Shown here: in pieces, positions 8,271 to 16,672 of the stretch
Layout of the letters: each line of letters begins with the position of its first letter
Position numbering within the stretch: position 1 is the first letter of the stretch
DNA from: Candidatus Sulfidibacterium hydrothermale
Lineage (GTDB): Bacteria > Bacteroidota > Bacteroidia > Bacteroidales > F082
NCBI RefSeq assembly: GCF_020149915.1
Contig: NZ_CP083760.1
Coordinates: 1,364,001-1,428,000, forward strand
Length of the DNA stretch: 64,000 nt
Direction: 5' to 3'
The notes under the pieces: model-generated
What the model saw: only the letters and a program-made list of their open reading frames with translations
Database searches by the model: none
What the model was told of the DNA's origin: nothing
Translations under genes and position numbers: made by a program

Positions 8271-10718
8271 TTATTCATATTTCAACGCATCTACCGGTTT
8301 TTTCCGCACTGTCAGAAGAGTCTGCAACAGAACAGTAACAAAGGCAATGAGTAAAACCAGTAAAATACCGGCTACGAAAAAACAGATATGCAAATGAATA
8401 TGATAAGCAAAGCTGTTCAGCCATTTTTGGAGGAAAAACCAAACCACCGGAGAAACCAGTAATCCGGCAATTAAAACCAATAGCAGGTATTCTTTAACCA
8501 GCATCAGCACAATTTGTTTTTCGGAACCTCCCAGTACTTTGCGGATGCTGATTTCTTTGGAGCGCTGTTCGATAAGGAAGGATGACAGTCCTGATAATCC
8601 TAAAGCGGAGAGCAGGATAACAAATAAGGAGAAGTACAGAAACAATGAAAGCATTTTCTGGTCGCTGTTGTACAAAGAGTTAAGCTTTTTATCCAGAAAA
8701 GTATAATACATGGTGTAGCCTTTGTTGTATTTTTCCCATACCTTGTGCAGGTATCGCAGGGCCTGTTCTTTTTGGCCGGGACGGATACGGATGATAATGT
8801 ATTGCATAAACCGGGGCCTGAAAATGAAAATCAACGGTTCTACTTTCTGGTGAAGCGATGAAAAATTAAAATTCTTCACTACTCCGATAATGACAGCCGG
8901 TTTGGTGTAAGGGGTATAAAGATAACTCCCGACGGGGTGCTTCAGATGGAGAAACTGTACCGCTGCTTCATTTATAATAAAAGGTTCTACCGAATCATTG
9001 GTATGGGCAGCCGAAAAATTTTTCCCTTCCAGAAAAGGAATTTTTAACAAATCGAAGTAGTGCGGTCCGACAAAAAATCCGTTGAGTGTTTGCAGGTGTC
9101 CTTTTACGGTATCGGTTTTTACCAGGATTTTGTCGGTCAAGTAGCCGGGTAAATTAGAAGCCGTGGCTACTTCCTGAATTCCGGGGCCTTTTTTCAATGT
9201 CTGTACAAAAGCTTTGGCTCTTCCCCGGAAAGCCGTGTCGGCCGGCCGGTTCACAATAAGGACGTTGTTTTTATCGAATCCGGGTGGTTTGTTTTTAACG
9301 TAATGAATCTGGGCGGCCATCACCAGGGTGGCAATAATAATACCGATAGCCACAAAATATTGAATAACCACAAGAACTTTGCGCAATCCGGTAGCCGTGA
9401 AAGCCTGCCGTTTATTTTCCCGAACAACCAGGGCTTGTCCGCGAAGCACTTTCGCCGGGGGCAGTGAGGTAAGAATGATGGCCGGTAAAATTCCGCTGGC
9501 CAGTGCCAGCATAAGCATAAAAAGAAAAAGTAAAAAGCCGAATACCAGACCGGTTCCGGTAAAAAGACTGTCAACCAGCGTGATTTGTTTGTCAACCAGT
9601 TTGTTGAATGCCGGCATTAAAATTTCGACGATGCTGAGTGACAGGATGAATGCTGCAAAAGTAATGATGACCGATTCTGTGATATACTGGGCAATCAGCT
9701 GTTTCCGTGCGGCTCCCATTACTTTTCGAATACCAATTTCCCGGATTCTTTTCAGTGCCCGTGCCGTGGCAAAATTGACGTAATTGATGGAGGCCATCAG
9801 CAATATGAAAAAGGCGACCACGACGAAAATATAAAGGTAGGTGATGTTAATGTTTGAGTGGCTGTCGTAAAGCAATCCTTTAGAAAAATGAATTTTTGAC
9901 ACCGGCTGAAAATGAAAACGGAGATAGCCGGTAATTTGAATTTTTTGCTTTTTGACAAAGTGGGTCATGGCCGTATCTGCAAAATAATCGATCCTTTCGG
10001 TCAGCTTTTGCCGGTTTACGGTATCTGCCAATAGGGTGTAGGTATAACAGTTCATCCAGAACCAGTTGGTTTCCAGCTGTTTTTGCTCTCTCTTATTGAG
10101 TGATGTAACCGATATGATGGCGTCAAATTCAAGATGTGAAGGATGTCCGCGGGGATCAAAAACGCCGGTTACGGTATAGGTCCGGATACTGGTTCTCAGT
10201 TTTTTGCCGATGGCCGGCTCGTTTCCGAAAATTTTTTGTTTCATGGCCAGCGACAGCACCATGCTGTTAGGATGCACCAAACAGCTGTCCGGATTGCCTT
10301 CGGTAAAAGGGTAGTTGAAAATTTTGAATACGCGGGCATCGCCGATGGTCAGGTTGGGAATGTCGTACACTTTGCCGTGGTATTTTACCGAAGAAACATC
10401 ATTTTTGTCTGAAGGATCGGTAAAAAACAGGCGGGTGGATTCGATGATGCCCGGGAAATTTTTTTTCAGCCGGTCGGCCAGCAGGTACGGAGTCAGCGCC
10501 ATTCGTTCGGCCTTTCCGCCGGTTGAGTAAGTTTCGTTTATACGATAAATATGGGGATAGTTTTTCCAGCTTCTGTCGTAGTACAGCGCATTTTCAACGT
10601 AGAGATAAATGAAAACAAAAGCGACAATTCCAATGGATAATCCGGCGAGATTCAGCAAAAAATAATTTTTCTGCCGTATCAAAACCCGGAATGCCATTTG
10701 GAAAAAGCTCTTCCACAT
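8271..10718 (-). CDS. FtsX/MacB-family ABC transporter permease
   Basis: Membrane subunit of a type VII (MacB/LolCE-like) ABC system, which extracts or moves substrates at the periplasmic face rather than pumping across the membrane. From the ATG at 10718 (MWKSFFQMAFRVLIRQKNYF) it has 815 residues. It shows the usual duplicated layout: helix 1, a MacB-type periplasmic domain, an FtsX block of three helices (with REIGIRKVMGAARKQL), one helix that opens the second half, a second periplasmic domain, and a last FtsX block (KEISIRKVLGGSEKQIVLML). An upstream ATG at 10775 would overlap the ATPase gene by 53 bases; the chosen start lies 4 bases after the ATPase stop. It pairs with the ATPase at 10723-11406. 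The substrate is unknown. Confidence 0.9.
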   Translation of the reverse strand: MWKSFFQMAFRVLIRQKNYFLLNLAGLSIGIVAFVFIYLYVENALYYDRSWKNYPHIYRINETYSTGGKAERMALTPYLLADRLKKNFPGIIESTRLFFTDPSDKNDVSSVKYHGKVYDIPNLTIGDARVFKIFNYPFTEGNPDSCLVHPNSMVLSLAMKQKIFGNEPAIGKKLRTSIRTYTVTGVFDPRGHPSHLEFDAIISVTSLNKREQKQLETNWFWMNCYTYTLLADTVNRQKLTERIDYFADTAMTHFVKKQKIQITGYLRFHFQPVSKIHFSKGLLYDSHSNINITYLYIFVVVAFFILLMASINYVNFATARALKRIREIGIRKVMGAARKQLIAQYITESVIITFAAFILSLSIVEILMPAFNKLVDKQITLVDSLFTGTGLVFGFLLFLFMLMLALASGILPAIILTSLPPAKVLRGQALVVRENKRQAFTATGLRKVLVVIQYFVAIGIIIATLVMAAQIHYVKNKPPGFDKNNVLIVNRPADTAFRGRAKAFVQTLKKGPGIQEVATASNLPGYLTDKILVKTDTVKGHLQTLNGFFVGPHYFDLLKIPFLEGKNFSAAHTNDSVEPFIINEAAVQFLHLKHPVGSYLYTPYTKPAVIIGVVKNFNFSSLHQKVEPLIFIFRPRFMQYIIIRIRPGQKEQALRYLHKVWEKYNKGYTMYYTFLDKKLNSLYNSDQKMLSLFLYFSLFVILLSALGLSGLSSFLIEQRSKEISIRKVLGGSEKQIVLMLVKEYLLLVLIAGLLVSPVVWFFLQKWLNSFAYHIHLHICFFVAGILLVLLIAFVTVLLQTLLTVRKKPVDALKYE

Positions 10719-10722
10719 AAAA

Positions 10723-11406
10723 TTAAATTCTGTTGAGGTTTTCACTGATAATTTGTCCGTCGAAAAGATGGACAATCCGGCGGCTGTAACTGGCGTCGTG
10801 GTGCGAGTGGGTAACCATGACGATGGTCATGCCGTCTTTGTTTAGCTCGTTGAGCAGATTCATCACTTCTTCGCCATGTACAGAGTCCAGGTTGCCGGTG
10901 GGTTCGTCGGCAAGCAACAAGCGGGGACGTCCGATAATGGCACGGGCAACTGCGACCCGTTGTTGCTGTCCTCCAGAGAGTTGGCCGGGAAGCAGATCTT
11001 TCCGGTGGGTTATTTCCAGCCGGTCTACCACTTCGGCTACCCGTTTTTTTCGTTCCGATTTTTTTACTCCGAGGTAAATCAAAGGCAACTCGATGTTTTC
11101 CCAAATGCTTAGTTCTTCAATCAGATTGAAATTTTGAAATACAAAACCGATATTTTCTTTACGTAACCGGTTGATTTGTTTTTCGCGCAGTTGGTAAACA
11201 TCTTTTCCCATAAAAAGGTAGCGTCCGGAAGTAGCGGTGTCGATCATTCCCAGAATATTCAGCAGTGTGGTTTTTCCACATCCCGAAGGGCCCATAACCG
11301 AAACAAATTCCCCTTCTTCTACCCGCAGGTCAATACCAGCCAATGCCATGGTTTCCATGTCGGCCGAACGAAAAATCTTTTTTAATTCGTGTACTTCAAT
11401 CATCAT
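10723..11406 (-). CDS. ABC transporter ATP-binding protein (LolD/MacB type)
   Basis: Nucleotide-binding subunit that powers the FtsX-like permease encoded just downstream. It carries Walker [11 protein letters not shown]-loop NFNLIEELS, signature LSGGQQQR, Walker [10 protein letters not shown] and the H-loop in MVTHSHHD. The start at 11406 ([12 protein letters not shown]) gives 227 residues, the usual length for LolD-like subunits. A longer reading from 11508 adds 34 unfamily-like residues and would run across a probable sigma54 promoter at 11491-11505, so it is not favoured. The two ABC genes form an operon with a 4-base gap, divergent from the sigma54 activator/kinase pair that may regulate them. 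Confidence 0.92.
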   Translation of the reverse strand: MMIEVHELKKIFRSADMETMALAGIDLRVEEGEFVSVMGPSGCGKTTLLNILGMIDTATSGRYLFMGKDVYQLREKQINRLRKENIGFVFQNFNLIEELSIWENIELPLIYLGVKKSERKKRVAEVVDRLEITHRKDLLPGQLSGGQQQRVAVARAIIGRPRLLLADEPTGNLDSVHGEEVMNLLNELNKDGMTIVMVTHSHHDASYSRRIVHLFDGQIISENLNRI

Positions 11407-11490
11407 TTTTTCAGGTTCCACAAAGGTAATCTTTTCTGTACAAGGGAAACAACCGGTTATTTTACCGGTAACTTTTTCTGTATTGGCTTT

Positions 11491-11505
11491 ACGAAATCTG
11501 TGCCA
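11491..11505 (-). promoter_or_regulatory. Candidate sigma54 (-24/-12) promoter for the ABC operon
   Basis: The minus strand reads TGGCACAGATTTCGT. This matches the -24 half (TGGCAC) exactly and keeps the spacing and the invariant G of the -12 half, with T in place of the last C (consensus TGGCACGNNNNTTGC). It sits about 85 bases before the ABC ATPase start and within 150 bases of a divergent gene for a sigma54-dependent activator. The match is by eye only. Confidence 0.45.
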
Positions 11506-11513
11506 CAAGCAGT

Positions 11514-11604
11514 AAGTTGCTGATTAGTAACTTGTTTTGAATATTTTAGTGCTTCGTTGTAACAAAAAGTGTTCGAAAACGTTCATTTTTTAGAGCAAAT
11601 GAAC
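11514..11604. promoter_or_regulatory. Inverted repeats that may bind the sigma54 activator
   Basis: Two short dyads lie upstream of the candidate sigma54 promoter: AAGTT...AACTT at 11514-11533 and GTTCATTT...AAATGAAC at 11581-11604. NtrC-type activators bind dyads of this kind 80-150 bases from their promoter. They also lie in the leader of the activator gene itself, so autoregulation is possible. Function is inferred from position. Confidence 0.3.
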
Positions 11605-11645
11605 ATTTATCCGTAATTTTAACCCAAAATTAATTTCCCTGAAAG

Positions 11646-13022
11646 ATGACAAAAGTAAATGCCCGTATTCTGATTGTGGATGATGATCCTGATATTCTAC
11701 TTGCGGCTAAAATGTTTCTCCGCAAGTATTTTCATATTGTTCATACCGAAAAAAATCCGGCGCACATCCCTGATTTGTTGCGTAATGAAACATACGATGT
11801 TATTTTGCTGGACATGAATTTTTCGCGTGATGCCAACAGCGGAAAAGAAGGTTTCTACTGGTTGAACAAAATTCTGGAGATCGATCCGGCAGCCATTGTC
11901 ATTTTTATTACCGGTTATGGTGATGTGGAACTGGCGGTACAGGGAATAAAGGAAGGCGCTACGCATTTTATCCTGAAACCATGGGATAACCAGAAGTTGC
12001 TGGCGACCATCGAAGCCTCGCTGAAGATCCGGGTGTCGAAGGTGGAATTGGAAAATCTGCGTTCGACCAACAAATTATTGGTAGCCGATCAGGATCATGT
12101 TTTCAGTAATATTATCGGACAGTCGAAAGCGATGGAACGGGTGTTGAAAACGGTGGAAAAAGTAGCAAAAACCGATGCCAATGTGTTGATACTCGGGGAA
12201 AACGGAACCGGAAAAGAAGTGATTGCCCGTGCCATTCACCGGGCATCGCCCCGTAAAGACAATATGTTTATCAATGTGGATTTGGGAGCGATTACCGAAA
12301 GCCTTTTTGAAAGTGAATTGTTTGGTTATAAAAAAGGTGCGTTCACCGATGCCCGCGAAGACCGGGCCGGCCGTTTTGAAGCGGCCAATCACGGAACCCT
12401 TTTTCTGGATGAAATCGGAAATCTGCTTCCCGGTTTACAGTCGAAATTATTGAGTGTTCTGCAAAGCCGCAAAGTGGTTCGTTTGGGGTCACATAAAGAA
12501 ATTCCGGTGGATGTCCGGTTGATTTGCGCTACCAATATGCCGTTGTATGAAATGGTAAAAGAGAATAAATTCCGTCAGGATTTGCTTTACCGGATTAATA
12601 CGGTGGAGATTACCATTCCACCATTGCGTGAGCGGGTAGAAGATATTGAACCGTTGCTGAACCATTTTCTGGAGATTTACACCAAGAAATATAAAATGCC
12701 CCAGAAACGGATTGGTCCGGGAACCCTGAAAAGGTTGCAGATGCACAGCTGGCCCGGAAATGTTCGTGAGCTGCAGCATGCCGTGGAGCGGGCGGTGATT
12801 CTGAGTGAAGGAAATATGCTGGAGCCGCAGGACTTTTTTATGAATGAAGTGCCGGAAAGTACAAACGAGATTTTCCCTGTGAATATGAATCTTGAAGAAA
12901 CCGAAAAAATGTTGATCCGCAAAGTGGTGGACAAACATGGCGGTAACATCAGCCGGGCGGCAAAAGAACTGGGACTGACACGGGCTTCGCTTTATCGCAG
13001 AATCGAAAAATATGGTTTATAA
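11646..13022 (+). CDS. Sigma54-dependent response regulator (NtrC family)
   Basis: Phosphorylation-controlled activator of sigma54 promoters. The order is receiver (1-125, acidic DDD at 12-14, phospho-acceptor Asp56 in LLDMNFS, Lys111), AAA+ domain (about 153-385) with Walker A GENGTGKE (184-191), sigma54 contact loop GAFTDA (231-236, a common variant of GAFTGA) and Walker B LFLDEIG, and a Fis-type helix-turn-helix at the C-terminus (GNISRAAKELGLTRASLYRRI). The 458-residue length is typical. Its stop overlaps the start of the kinase gene by 11 bases, so the two are translationally coupled. The divergent ABC operon with a -24/-12-like site is a likely target. Confidence 0.95.
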   Translation: MTKVNARILIVDDDPDILLAAKMFLRKYFHIVHTEKNPAHIPDLLRNETYDVILLDMNFSRDANSGKEGFYWLNKILEIDPAAIVIFITGYGDVELAVQGIKEGATHFILKPWDNQKLLATIEASLKIRVSKVELENLRSTNKLLVADQDHVFSNIIGQSKAMERVLKTVEKVAKTDANVLILGENGTGKEVIARAIHRASPRKDNMFINVDLGAITESLFESELFGYKKGAFTDAREDRAGRFEAANHGTLFLDEIGNLLPGLQSKLLSVLQSRKVVRLGSHKEIPVDVRLICATNMPLYEMVKENKFRQDLLYRINTVEITIPPLRERVEDIEPLLNHFLEIYTKKYKMPQKRIGPGTLKRLQMHSWPGNVRELQHAVERAVILSEGNMLEPQDFFMNEVPESTNEIFPVNMNLEETEKMLIRKVVDKHGGNISRAAKELGLTRASLYRRIEKYGL

Positions 13023-14367
13023 AAAATTCAGGGTGCAGGTCGTTTTACGTATCCTGCTGATGGTCTTTACGTTGTTGTTGATTTTTGCATTGTACCATGA
13101 GCCGGCTTACCGTATCAGTACCCTTATTCTCTCGGTATTGTTCATTGCCCAGGTGATATTTCTTATCCGGTACACCGAACAAACCAACCGTAAACTGGCC
13201 CGTTTTTTCTCTTCTATCCGCAATGCCGATTTTATGGGCTCTTTTATGGATGAAAGTCCGGGTAAAAGCTTTGATGAATTAAACCGTGAGCTGAACGAAG
13301 TGATTGAAGCTTTTAAAAGGACGAAAACCGAAAAAGAAGAAAATTTCAATTATCTCCTTACGGTTATTCAGCATGTGAGTATCGGGGTGTTGGTGTATTC
13401 GCGCAGCGGCAAAGTGGATGTGTATAACAATGCGGTAAAGAGTTTGTTGCAGGTAAAACATTTGCGTCACATTCATCAGCTTTCACCGGTTTCGGAAGAG
13501 TTGAGTAAGACGCTTTTAGAAGCCCGTGCGGGAGAAAAAAAGCTGGTGAAAGTGTTTGTCGGCAATGAATTGCTGCAATTGTCCATTCATGCCACCGAGT
13601 TTTTGATGCATGGCGAAAAATATCTTTTGGTTTCGTTGCAGGACATTCATCCCGAGCTGGAACAAAAAGAGGTGGAGTCGTGGCAGAAACTGATCCGGGT
13701 ACTTACCCATGAAATTATGAATTCCATTACGCCCATTTCGTCACTGGCTTCTACGGTACAGGATATTTTGCAGGAATTTCAGAAAGAGAAAGAATCGTTT
13801 ACCGAAGAAGAAAAAGAAGACCTTGAGAACATGGCCAGTGCCCTGGCCACCATTGAGCGGCGGAGTAAAGGACTCTTGAATTTTGTGGAACTTTACCGGA
13901 ATCTGACCCGGATTCCGAAGCCGAATTTTCGTTTTTTCCCTGTTGCCGATTTGTTTCAAAGAGCATTGGAGCTGTTGGAGCCGAAGCTGACGAAGTATGA
14001 TATCCAGATCAATACGCGGATTTTTCCGGGAGATTTAAAATTACTGGCAGATCCCGATTTGGTGGATCAGGTTTTAATTAACCTGTTGCTCAATGCCATT
14101 GATGCGGTTAAAGATTCGGAAGTCAGACAGATCAGCCTTACGGCTTCGGTTAATCTGAATAACCGGACGCTGATTGAAGTGGCCGATACCGGAATCGGAA
14201 TCAGCAGAGAAGCCCTGGATAAGATATTCATGCCTTTTTTTACATCGAAAAAGAATGGCTCGGGAATCGGCTTGAGCCTTTCGCGGCAGATTATGCAAAT
14301 GCACAAAGGAAGCCTTTCCGTACGTTCAGCCCCCGGAAAAGGAGCCACCTTCATTTTGGTATTCTGA
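13012..14367 (+). CDS. Sensor histidine kinase (NtrY/AtoS-like), partner of the sigma54 regulator
   Basis: Membrane histidine kinase expected to phosphorylate the response regulator encoded just before it. Two helices near residues 9-28 and 34-53 leave only a tiny periplasmic loop, so it probably senses a membrane or cytoplasmic signal. A HAMP-like linker and PAS-like domain (about 115-215) follow. The H-box is RVLTHEIMNSITP (His233), and the ATPase domain has the N-box LLLNAIDAVKD, DTGIGISREAL and GSGIGLSLSRQ. The start codon lies inside the end of the regulator gene (11-base overlap). It is complete at 451 residues with no missing catalytic motif. Confidence 0.93.
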   Translation: MVYKKFRVQVVLRILLMVFTLLLIFALYHEPAYRISTLILSVLFIAQVIFLIRYTEQTNRKLARFFSSIRNADFMGSFMDESPGKSFDELNRELNEVIEAFKRTKTEKEENFNYLLTVIQHVSIGVLVYSRSGKVDVYNNAVKSLLQVKHLRHIHQLSPVSEELSKTLLEARAGEKKLVKVFVGNELLQLSIHATEFLMHGEKYLLVSLQDIHPELEQKEVESWQKLIRVLTHEIMNSITPISSLASTVQDILQEFQKEKESFTEEEKEDLENMASALATIERRSKGLLNFVELYRNLTRIPKPNFRFFPVADLFQRALELLEPKLTKYDIQINTRIFPGDLKLLADPDLVDQVLINLLLNAIDAVKDSEVRQISLTASVNLNNRTLIEVADTGIGISREALDKIFMPFFTSKKNGSGIGLSLSRQIMQMHKGSLSVRSAPGKGATFILVF

Positions 14368-14460
14368 CCGGGAGTCTGAGGATGTGGGGATGTTTGATTT
14401 TAGATGGATGATGTTGAAATCAAAATATTGAAAATTAGCTGCTTTGTCATACTATTCGTA

Positions 14461-14604
14461 GGTCCTGCCGAAGGCATTATTTTGTGACTACGAACGAGAG
14501 GATATTCATTGATTTTTTGTTATGCTGAACGCAGTGAGGCATCTTCTTTGCTGCAGATTGTTTTAACGAGTTCCTTCACTTCGCTGTGCTCCGTTCAGGA
14601 GGAC
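14461..14604 (+). repeat. Dispersed ~144-bp direct repeat, copy 1
   Basis: This block and 15012-15154 are near-identical direct repeats (shared cores include ACTACGAACGAGAGGATATT and TTTTAACGAGTTCCTTCACT). Each contains imperfect inverted arms, one starting CTGAACGCAGTGA and the other ending CTCCGTTCAG. A fragment of the same type (CTGAACGCAGTGAAG) recurs near 31171. They bracket the broken GIY-YIG gene. Confidence 0.85.
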
Positions 14605-14627
14605 AAATTTTTTTTGGGGAAAAGGTT

Positions 14628-14982
14628 TTAATCTTCAATTTCGTCATTTAAGAATTTCCATTCAGGATTAAATTCATTGATTAATTTCTCCTTTTTTCGT
14701 CGTACCCATCCTTTTATTTCTTTTTTCCCTGTCAATGGCATGTTGAATATATTCAAAGCGTTCATAATAAATAAGATGGTAGCAATTGTATTTGCCTGCA
14801 AAAGAAGTTTTAGTAGTTTTTGCATTTTCCTCATGTTGTTCCAGCCGATAAGGTAAATTGTTGGTTACGCCGGTATAAAGTACGGTTTTATTTTTGTTGG
14901 TTGTAATGTATACAAAGTAGTTATGGGTTCCGATGGGTTTCGTTTTTTTGTTGATTAGATGATGTTTACAAAAATAATATTT
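14628..14982 (-). pseudogene. GIY-YIG endonuclease domain protein, frameshifted remnant
   Basis: On the minus strand, from about 14982, one frame reads YFVYITTNKNK, then LYTGVTNNLPYRLEQH, SFAGKYNCYHLIYYERFE and HAIDREK. This is a clear single-domain GIY-YIG (UvrC N-terminal-like, YhbQ-type) nuclease. At a run of six A's near 14724-14732 the frame breaks, and the expected continuation EIKGWVRRKKEKLINEFNPE is found in the next frame, ending at 14628. One extra A explains the break. No ATG start precedes the domain before an in-frame stop at 14983-14985, so the start is also lost or non-standard. A sequencing error in the A-run cannot be excluded. It lies between two direct repeats, as a small mobile or repeat-borne gene would. 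Confidence 0.75.
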
Positions 14983-15011
14983 TTATAATCTCATCATTTT
15001 GTCTCCCATAG

Positions 15012-15154
15012 GAGTCTGCCGAAAGCATTATTTCATGACTACGAACGAGAGGATATTCATTGATTTTTTGTTATGCTGAACGCAGTGAAGCATCTTCTTT
15101 GCGCAGATTGTTTTAACGAGTTCCTTCACTTCGCTGTGCTCCGTTCAGGAGGAC
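15012..15154 (+). repeat. Dispersed ~144-bp direct repeat, copy 2
   Basis: Second copy of the repeat at 14461-14604, same orientation, with a few substitutions and small indels. The rest of the 15155-15316 gap is AT-rich and shows nothing else recognisable. Confidence 0.85.
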
Positions 15155-15316
15155 AGTAGTTGTAGGTAAAATATTTAATACCATGATAGCTCATTATTCA
15201 TCGTTCTACATTTATCCTTTCCCAATAATCAGTAACTGATGACTATTTTTTTTCCACAAAGGGAAAGACAAAATTTCGAAGGTGCAAAGGGGAGGTAATA
15301 CGAAAGTGAAATTACG

Positions 15317-15324
15317 TACTTTTG
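15317..15324 (+). promoter_or_regulatory. Putative -7 box (TACTTTTG) of the M28-family gene
   Basis: TACTTTTG fits TAnnTTTG and lies 18 bases before the ATG at 15343, implying a very short leader. No clear -33 box is seen. Confidence 0.45.
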
Positions 15325-15342
15325 TAGAAATAAAAAAAGTAA

Positions 15343-16338
15343 ATGAAGGCTAAGATTTTTCTTCTGATGCTGTTCTTTTCTGTTTTTGCGGTGGTATCCT
15401 GCAACAGCCGGACAGCAGATAATAAAAAGGCAGATAACAAGAAAGATGCCGTATTGATTCCTGATTTTAATGCCGATTCGGCGTATGCTTATGTGGCTGC
15501 GCAGACGGCTTTCGGCTCGCGGGTGCCCGGTACGCCGGCACATGCGGCCTGTGAGCAGTGGATTGTTCAAAAGCTGAAAAAGTTTGCCGATACGGTGGTG
15601 ATACAGAAATTTAAAGCCCGCACTTACGATGGGGTACTCCGCAGCGGAGAAAATATTATCGGTTTTTTTTTGCCGAAAAAACAAAAGCGTATTTTGCTGA
15701 TGGCGCACTGGGATTCGCGTCCGTTTTCGGACCACGACCCCAACAAAGCCAACTGGAATAAGCCGATTATGGCAGCCAACGACGGTGCCAGTGGTGTTGG
15801 CGTGTTGCTCGAAATGGCGCGGCAGTTTCATCTGCATCATCCGGATGTGGGAATAGACATTGTGTTTTTTGATTTGGAAGACTGGGGACCGCCGGCGTAT
15901 CTGCATTTGCAGGGAAAAGAAAACAGTTGGGCCCTCGGCGCGCAGTATTGGGCGCATCAGGCGAAAAAATCGGGCTACTCGGCCACCTTCGGCATTTTGC
16001 TGGATATGGTGGGGGCAAAAAATGCTACTTTTCTTAAAGAATATTACTCGCGGCAGTATGCCCGTTATTACGTGAATTTGATTTGGCGGACAGCCCGCGG
16101 CCTGGGTTACGATAATTATTTCCCCAATCGTGATGGTTATCCTATCGACGACGACCATTTATACGTGAATAAAATTGCGGGCATTCCGTCGGTGGACATC
16201 ATTCAGCTTGACCCGGACAGTCCCAACGGTACTTTTTGGAAGTACTGGCACACGCAGGGGGATACGCTGGACAAAATTGATAAAAACACCTTGAAAGCAG
16301 TGGGACAGGTGCTGCTGACGGTAATTTATTCCATGTAA
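15343..16338 (+). CDS. M28-family lipoprotein, glutaminyl-peptide cyclotransferase-like
   Basis: Zinc-dependent enzyme of the M28 fold, closest in its motifs to glutaminyl cyclases, which convert N-terminal glutamine of exported proteins to pyroglutamate. A lipoprotein signal ends at Cys20 (AVVSC), so it is anchored in the periplasm or outer membrane. The metal site is visible as AHWDSRP (His122), NDGASGVGVLLE (Asp147) and FFDLEDWG (Glu179/Asp180), with a later DDDHLYVNK. It has 331 residues, normal for bacterial glutaminyl cyclases. In Bacteroidota many Sec-exported proteins carry Gln after the signal peptide (SusC here does), which makes this activity plausible. An aminopeptidase role is the alternative. 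Confidence 0.82.
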   Translation: MKAKIFLLMLFFSVFAVVSCNSRTADNKKADNKKDAVLIPDFNADSAYAYVAAQTAFGSRVPGTPAHAACEQWIVQKLKKFADTVVIQKFKARTYDGVLRSGENIIGFFLPKKQKRILLMAHWDSRPFSDHDPNKANWNKPIMAANDGASGVGVLLEMARQFHLHHPDVGIDIVFFDLEDWGPPAYLHLQGKENSWALGAQYWAHQAKKSGYSATFGILLDMVGAKNATFLKEYYSRQYARYYVNLIWRTARGLGYDNYFPNRDGYPIDDDHLYVNKIAGIPSVDIIQLDPDSPNGTFWKYWHTQGDTLDKIDKNTLKAVGQVLLTVIYSM

Positions 16339-16406
16339 AGTTTGTTAGAATTGAAGATGCTTTGCTGCATTTTGTAGGATGCTATTTTTTGTTATTTCTT
16401 ATTACT

Positions 16407-16429
16407 CGTCCGCGTTGCAAACGCGGACG
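16407..16429 (+). repeat. Perfect palindrome, 10-bp stem with GCA loop
   Basis: CGTCCGCGTT-GCA-AACGCGGACG forms a perfect hairpin 69 bases after the M28-family stop. No T-run follows, so it is not a standard terminator. Its form, a GC-rich palindrome around TTGCAA, resembles the degenerate element at 20570-20598, so it may be a single REP-like copy. Confidence 0.6.
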
Positions 16430-16444
16430 ATGATTTACTGTGGA

Positions 16445-16630
16445 CTTTGCAAGAGGGATAGGAACGGCAGCCCGCAGGCCGGAAGGCCGTGAGGCTGCGG
16501 AATGCCGGCGCGACAGGTGAAGCGCCCGGCAGCCGCATAGTCCGAACGGCTTTGCGGATGAGGACTAAAGTGGATAGCCCGCCCGCTTGCCCTGATAAAA
16601 ATTATCCTGACATCGATTCGCGGGCATGAC
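16445..16630 (+). other. GC-rich multi-hairpin element (candidate structured RNA or repeat)
   Basis: Several stems can be drawn in an otherwise gene-free stretch: GGCC-GGAA-GGCC inside GCAGCC...GGCTGC (16468-16498), GCCGG...CCGGC (16504-16530), AGTCC...GGACT (16539-16565), GATAA-AAA-TTATC, and GCCCGC...GCGGGC closing the 3' part. Its 3' end (GTGGATAGCCCGCCCGCTTG, then CCCTGAT) is matched in kind by the element near 31480-31510, so it is a repeated unit. The stems are seen by eye; transcription and function are unknown. Confidence 0.5.
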
Positions 16631-16672
16631 CTTAAACTTTTTATTTTTGTTTAAAATTTTAAAACATAACCT

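Noticed and set aside
15229-16158. Long minus-strand frame of 309 codons opposite the M28-family gene
   Set aside because: It is antisense to a clear enzyme with metal motifs, has no recognisable domain and a His/Arg-rich composition typical of shadow frames.
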